Positions 6,398-8,971 of a stretch of 8,971 nucleotides of DNA are shown here, in pieces. The translations under genes and the position numbers were made by a program. The notes under the pieces are model-generated. The model did not search any database, was not told the DNA's origin, and worked only from the letters and a program-made list of their open reading frames with translations. The stretch is from positions 1-8,971 of the forward strand of contig JANTGX010000079.1 in assembly GCA_024762755.1 (NCBI GenBank). Reading direction: 5' to 3'. Source of the DNA: Gammaproteobacteria bacterium. GTDB lineage: Bacteria; Pseudomonadota; Gammaproteobacteria; SZUA-152. Position 1 is the stretch's first letter. The number at the start of each line of letters is the position of its first letter.

Positions 6398-6426
6398 AGG
6401 GTAAATTACCCGCCTTTCCAGGTCAA
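6398..6426 (-). promoter_or_regulatory. Candidate promoter for the 26-residue peptide gene
   Basis: On the minus strand TTGACC (6426-6421, five of six to the -35 consensus) is followed after exactly 17 bases by TACCCT (6403-6398, three of six, with the conserved TA...T). The spacing and the strong -35 support it; the weak -10 would suit a regulated promoter. The implied leader is about 45 bases. Confidence 0.4.
6399..6411. repeat. Perfect 13-bp palindrome, operator-like
   Basis: GGGTAAATTACCC is a perfect 6+1+6 palindrome. It overlaps the candidate -10 of the small peptide gene, where a bound repressor would block transcription. The regulator is not identifiable from sequence. Confidence 0.5.
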
Positions 6427-6427
6427 A

Positions 6428-6498
6428 CCGGGCCCTTTCACGGCCGATTGATGTCAAATTTCTCAAGCTGTCCCCCGGCGCCGCGGAAAGGGGCCCGG
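6428..6498. repeat. Long-range inverted repeat between divergent promoters
   Basis: CCGGGCCCTTT (6428-6438) is the reverse complement of AAAGGGGCCCGG (6487-6498) except for one extra G in the second arm. The arms are 48 bases apart and flank AT-rich sequence between the two candidate promoters. It may be a paired protein-binding site or chance GC-rich symmetry. Confidence 0.4.
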
Positions 6499-6535
6499 TC
6501 AGCGCCTTGGCGGGGTGCGAATCCGCCGTCTGCCA

Positions 6536-6564
6536 TTGAGCGCAGGGGTGCCATCTGCTAATGT
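6536..6564 (+). promoter_or_regulatory. Candidate pyrG-kdsA promoter
   Basis: TTGAGC (6536-6541) is followed after 17 bases by TAATGT (6559-6564). The -10 is preceded by TGC, giving an extended -10 (TGnTAnnnT). The start of transcription would fall near 6571, leaving a leader of about 42 bases before pyrG. Confidence 0.5.
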
Positions 6565-6612
6565 TACGCACGCTTTCGCTGCGCTTCTTTCACCCGCTTT
6601 CCAGGCCTCTCA

Positions 6613-8234
<1,622 letters not shown>

Positions 8235-8238
<4 letters not shown>

Positions 8239-8971
8239 AACTCTGTCATTTCGAGGTCGGTATCGACCAACCCCTGTTCGTCATCGCCGGCCCCTGTGTC
8301 ATCGAGTCGGAGCAACTGGCCATGGACACCGCCGGCCAGCTCAAGGAGATGACCGACCGGCTGGGCATCCCCTTCATCTACAAGTCGTCCTACGACAAGG
8401 CCAACCGGTCATCCACTTCCAGTTATCGCGGCCCGGGCATCGACGAGGGCCTGCGCATACTGCAGAAGGTAAAGGACGAGATTGGGGTGCCGGTGCTCAC
8501 CGACGTGCACGAAGACACCCCGCTGGACCAGGTGGCGGCGGTGGTGGACGTGCTGCAGACCCCGGCCTTCCTCTGCCGGCAGACCAACTTCATCCAGAAC
8601 GTGGCGCGCACCGGCCTGCCGGTGAATATCAAGAAGGGCCAGTTCCTCGCCCCTTGGGACATGCAGAACGTGGTGGACAAGGCGCGCGAGGTGGGCAACG
8701 AACAGATCATGGTCTGCGAGCGCGGCGTCTCCTTTGGCTACAATACCCTCATCTCCGACATGCGCGGCCTGGTGATCATGCGCGAGACCGGCTGCCCGGT
8801 GGTGTTCGACGCCACCCACTCGGTGCAGCAACCGGGCGGGCAGGGCACCACCTCCGGCGGCCAGCGCCAGTTCGTGCCGGTGCTGGCCCGCGCCGCCGTC
8901 GCCGCCGGCGTATCGGGGCTGTTCATGGAGACCCACCCGGAGCCGGACAAGGCCTTAAGCGACGGCCCCAA
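8235..8971 (+). CDS. kdsA: 3-deoxy-D-manno-octulosonate-8-phosphate synthase KdsA (3' end outside window)
   Basis: The frame runs 245 codons to the window edge; about 35 C-terminal residues should be missing. KdsA condenses phosphoenolpyruvate and arabinose-5-phosphate to Kdo-8-phosphate, precursor of the inner-core sugar of lipopolysaccharide. Family motifs include KSSYDKANRSS (50-60), SYRGPG, TDVHE, PAFLCRQT, NIKKGQFLAPWD, ERGVSFGYN, DATHSVQQPGG and METHPEP. C21 in AGPCVIES marks the metal-dependent class; the E. coli-type enzyme has Asn here. The other expected ligands are present: H195, E232 and D243. The Asp usual in the RQTD motif is Asn (N118). The gene overlaps pyrG by 4 bases, the common pyrG-kdsA pairing of gammaproteobacteria, where eno often follows. 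Confidence 0.98.

Noticed and set aside
6371..6460. FNR-like half sites (TTGAT, TTGAC) in the intergenic region
   Set aside because: No pair fits TTGAT-N4-ATCAA; the half sites are unpaired or wrongly spaced.
6509..6535. tRNA 3'-end-like segment: GGCGG...CCGCC stem around GTGCGAAT, then GTCTGCCA
   Set aside because: The loop lacks the TTC of a normal T-loop, and no matching 5' acceptor strand, D-arm or anticodon arm is found upstream. It could be a relic but cannot be supported as a tRNA or attachment site.
4595..6571. 658-codon minus-strand ORF spanning two genes, a terminator and the intergenic region
   Set aside because: It runs antisense to the methyltransferase and Cys-motif genes and through a terminator hairpin. 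It is in a different frame from the 26-residue peptide, and the product has no recognisable domain.

Overview
The window is a gene-dense, GC-rich stretch of a Gram-negative bacterial chromosome, most likely a gammaproteobacterium. The evidence is the pyrG-kdsA pair (KdsA makes the Kdo precursor of lipopolysaccharide), the mtnB-mtnD-mtnC order also known from Pseudomonas aeruginosa, and a TrmA/RlmC-type RNA methyltransferase. I see no mobile element, integrase, CRISPR array or complete tRNA/rRNA gene. Codon use looks uniform, so this reads as core chromosome.

Region 1 (1-2019, minus strand) is one long, 3'-truncated gene for a secreted, membrane-anchored von Willebrand factor A (vWA) protein. 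It has a signal peptide, a complete MIDAS metal site, beta-rich domains, a His/Pro/Glu/Ala-rich linker, a transmembrane helix and an Ala/Glu-rich tail. A 164-bp divergent intergenic region with two dyads separates it from the next block.

Region 2 (2184-6138, plus strand) is a tightly packed six-gene operon. mtnB, mtnD and mtnC encode consecutive late steps of methionine salvage: dehydration of methylthioribulose-1-phosphate, then (after MtnC's enolase-phosphatase step) oxidation of the acireductone to the keto acid precursor of methionine. These are joined by 4-base stop/start overlaps. After them come a small two-helix membrane protein with a consensus Shine-Dalgarno, a compact Fe-S RNA m5U methyltransferase paralogue, and a 151-residue cysteine-motif protein of unknown function. 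A terminator hairpin closes the block.

Region 3 (6139-6612) is intergenic. On the minus strand it holds a probable 26-codon gene for a single-helix membrane peptide with its own ribosome binding site, candidate promoter, palindromic operator-like site and terminator. On the plus strand it holds a candidate extended -10 promoter for pyrG.

Region 4 (6613-8971, plus strand) is pyrG (CTP synthase), overlapping by 4 bases a 3'-truncated kdsA of the metal-dependent class.

The enzymes are well-known families. The least explained parts are the 26-residue peptide unit, the three uncharacterised or divergent passengers of the mtn operon, and the His-rich vWA protein. Nothing here clearly amounts to a new defence or mobile system.
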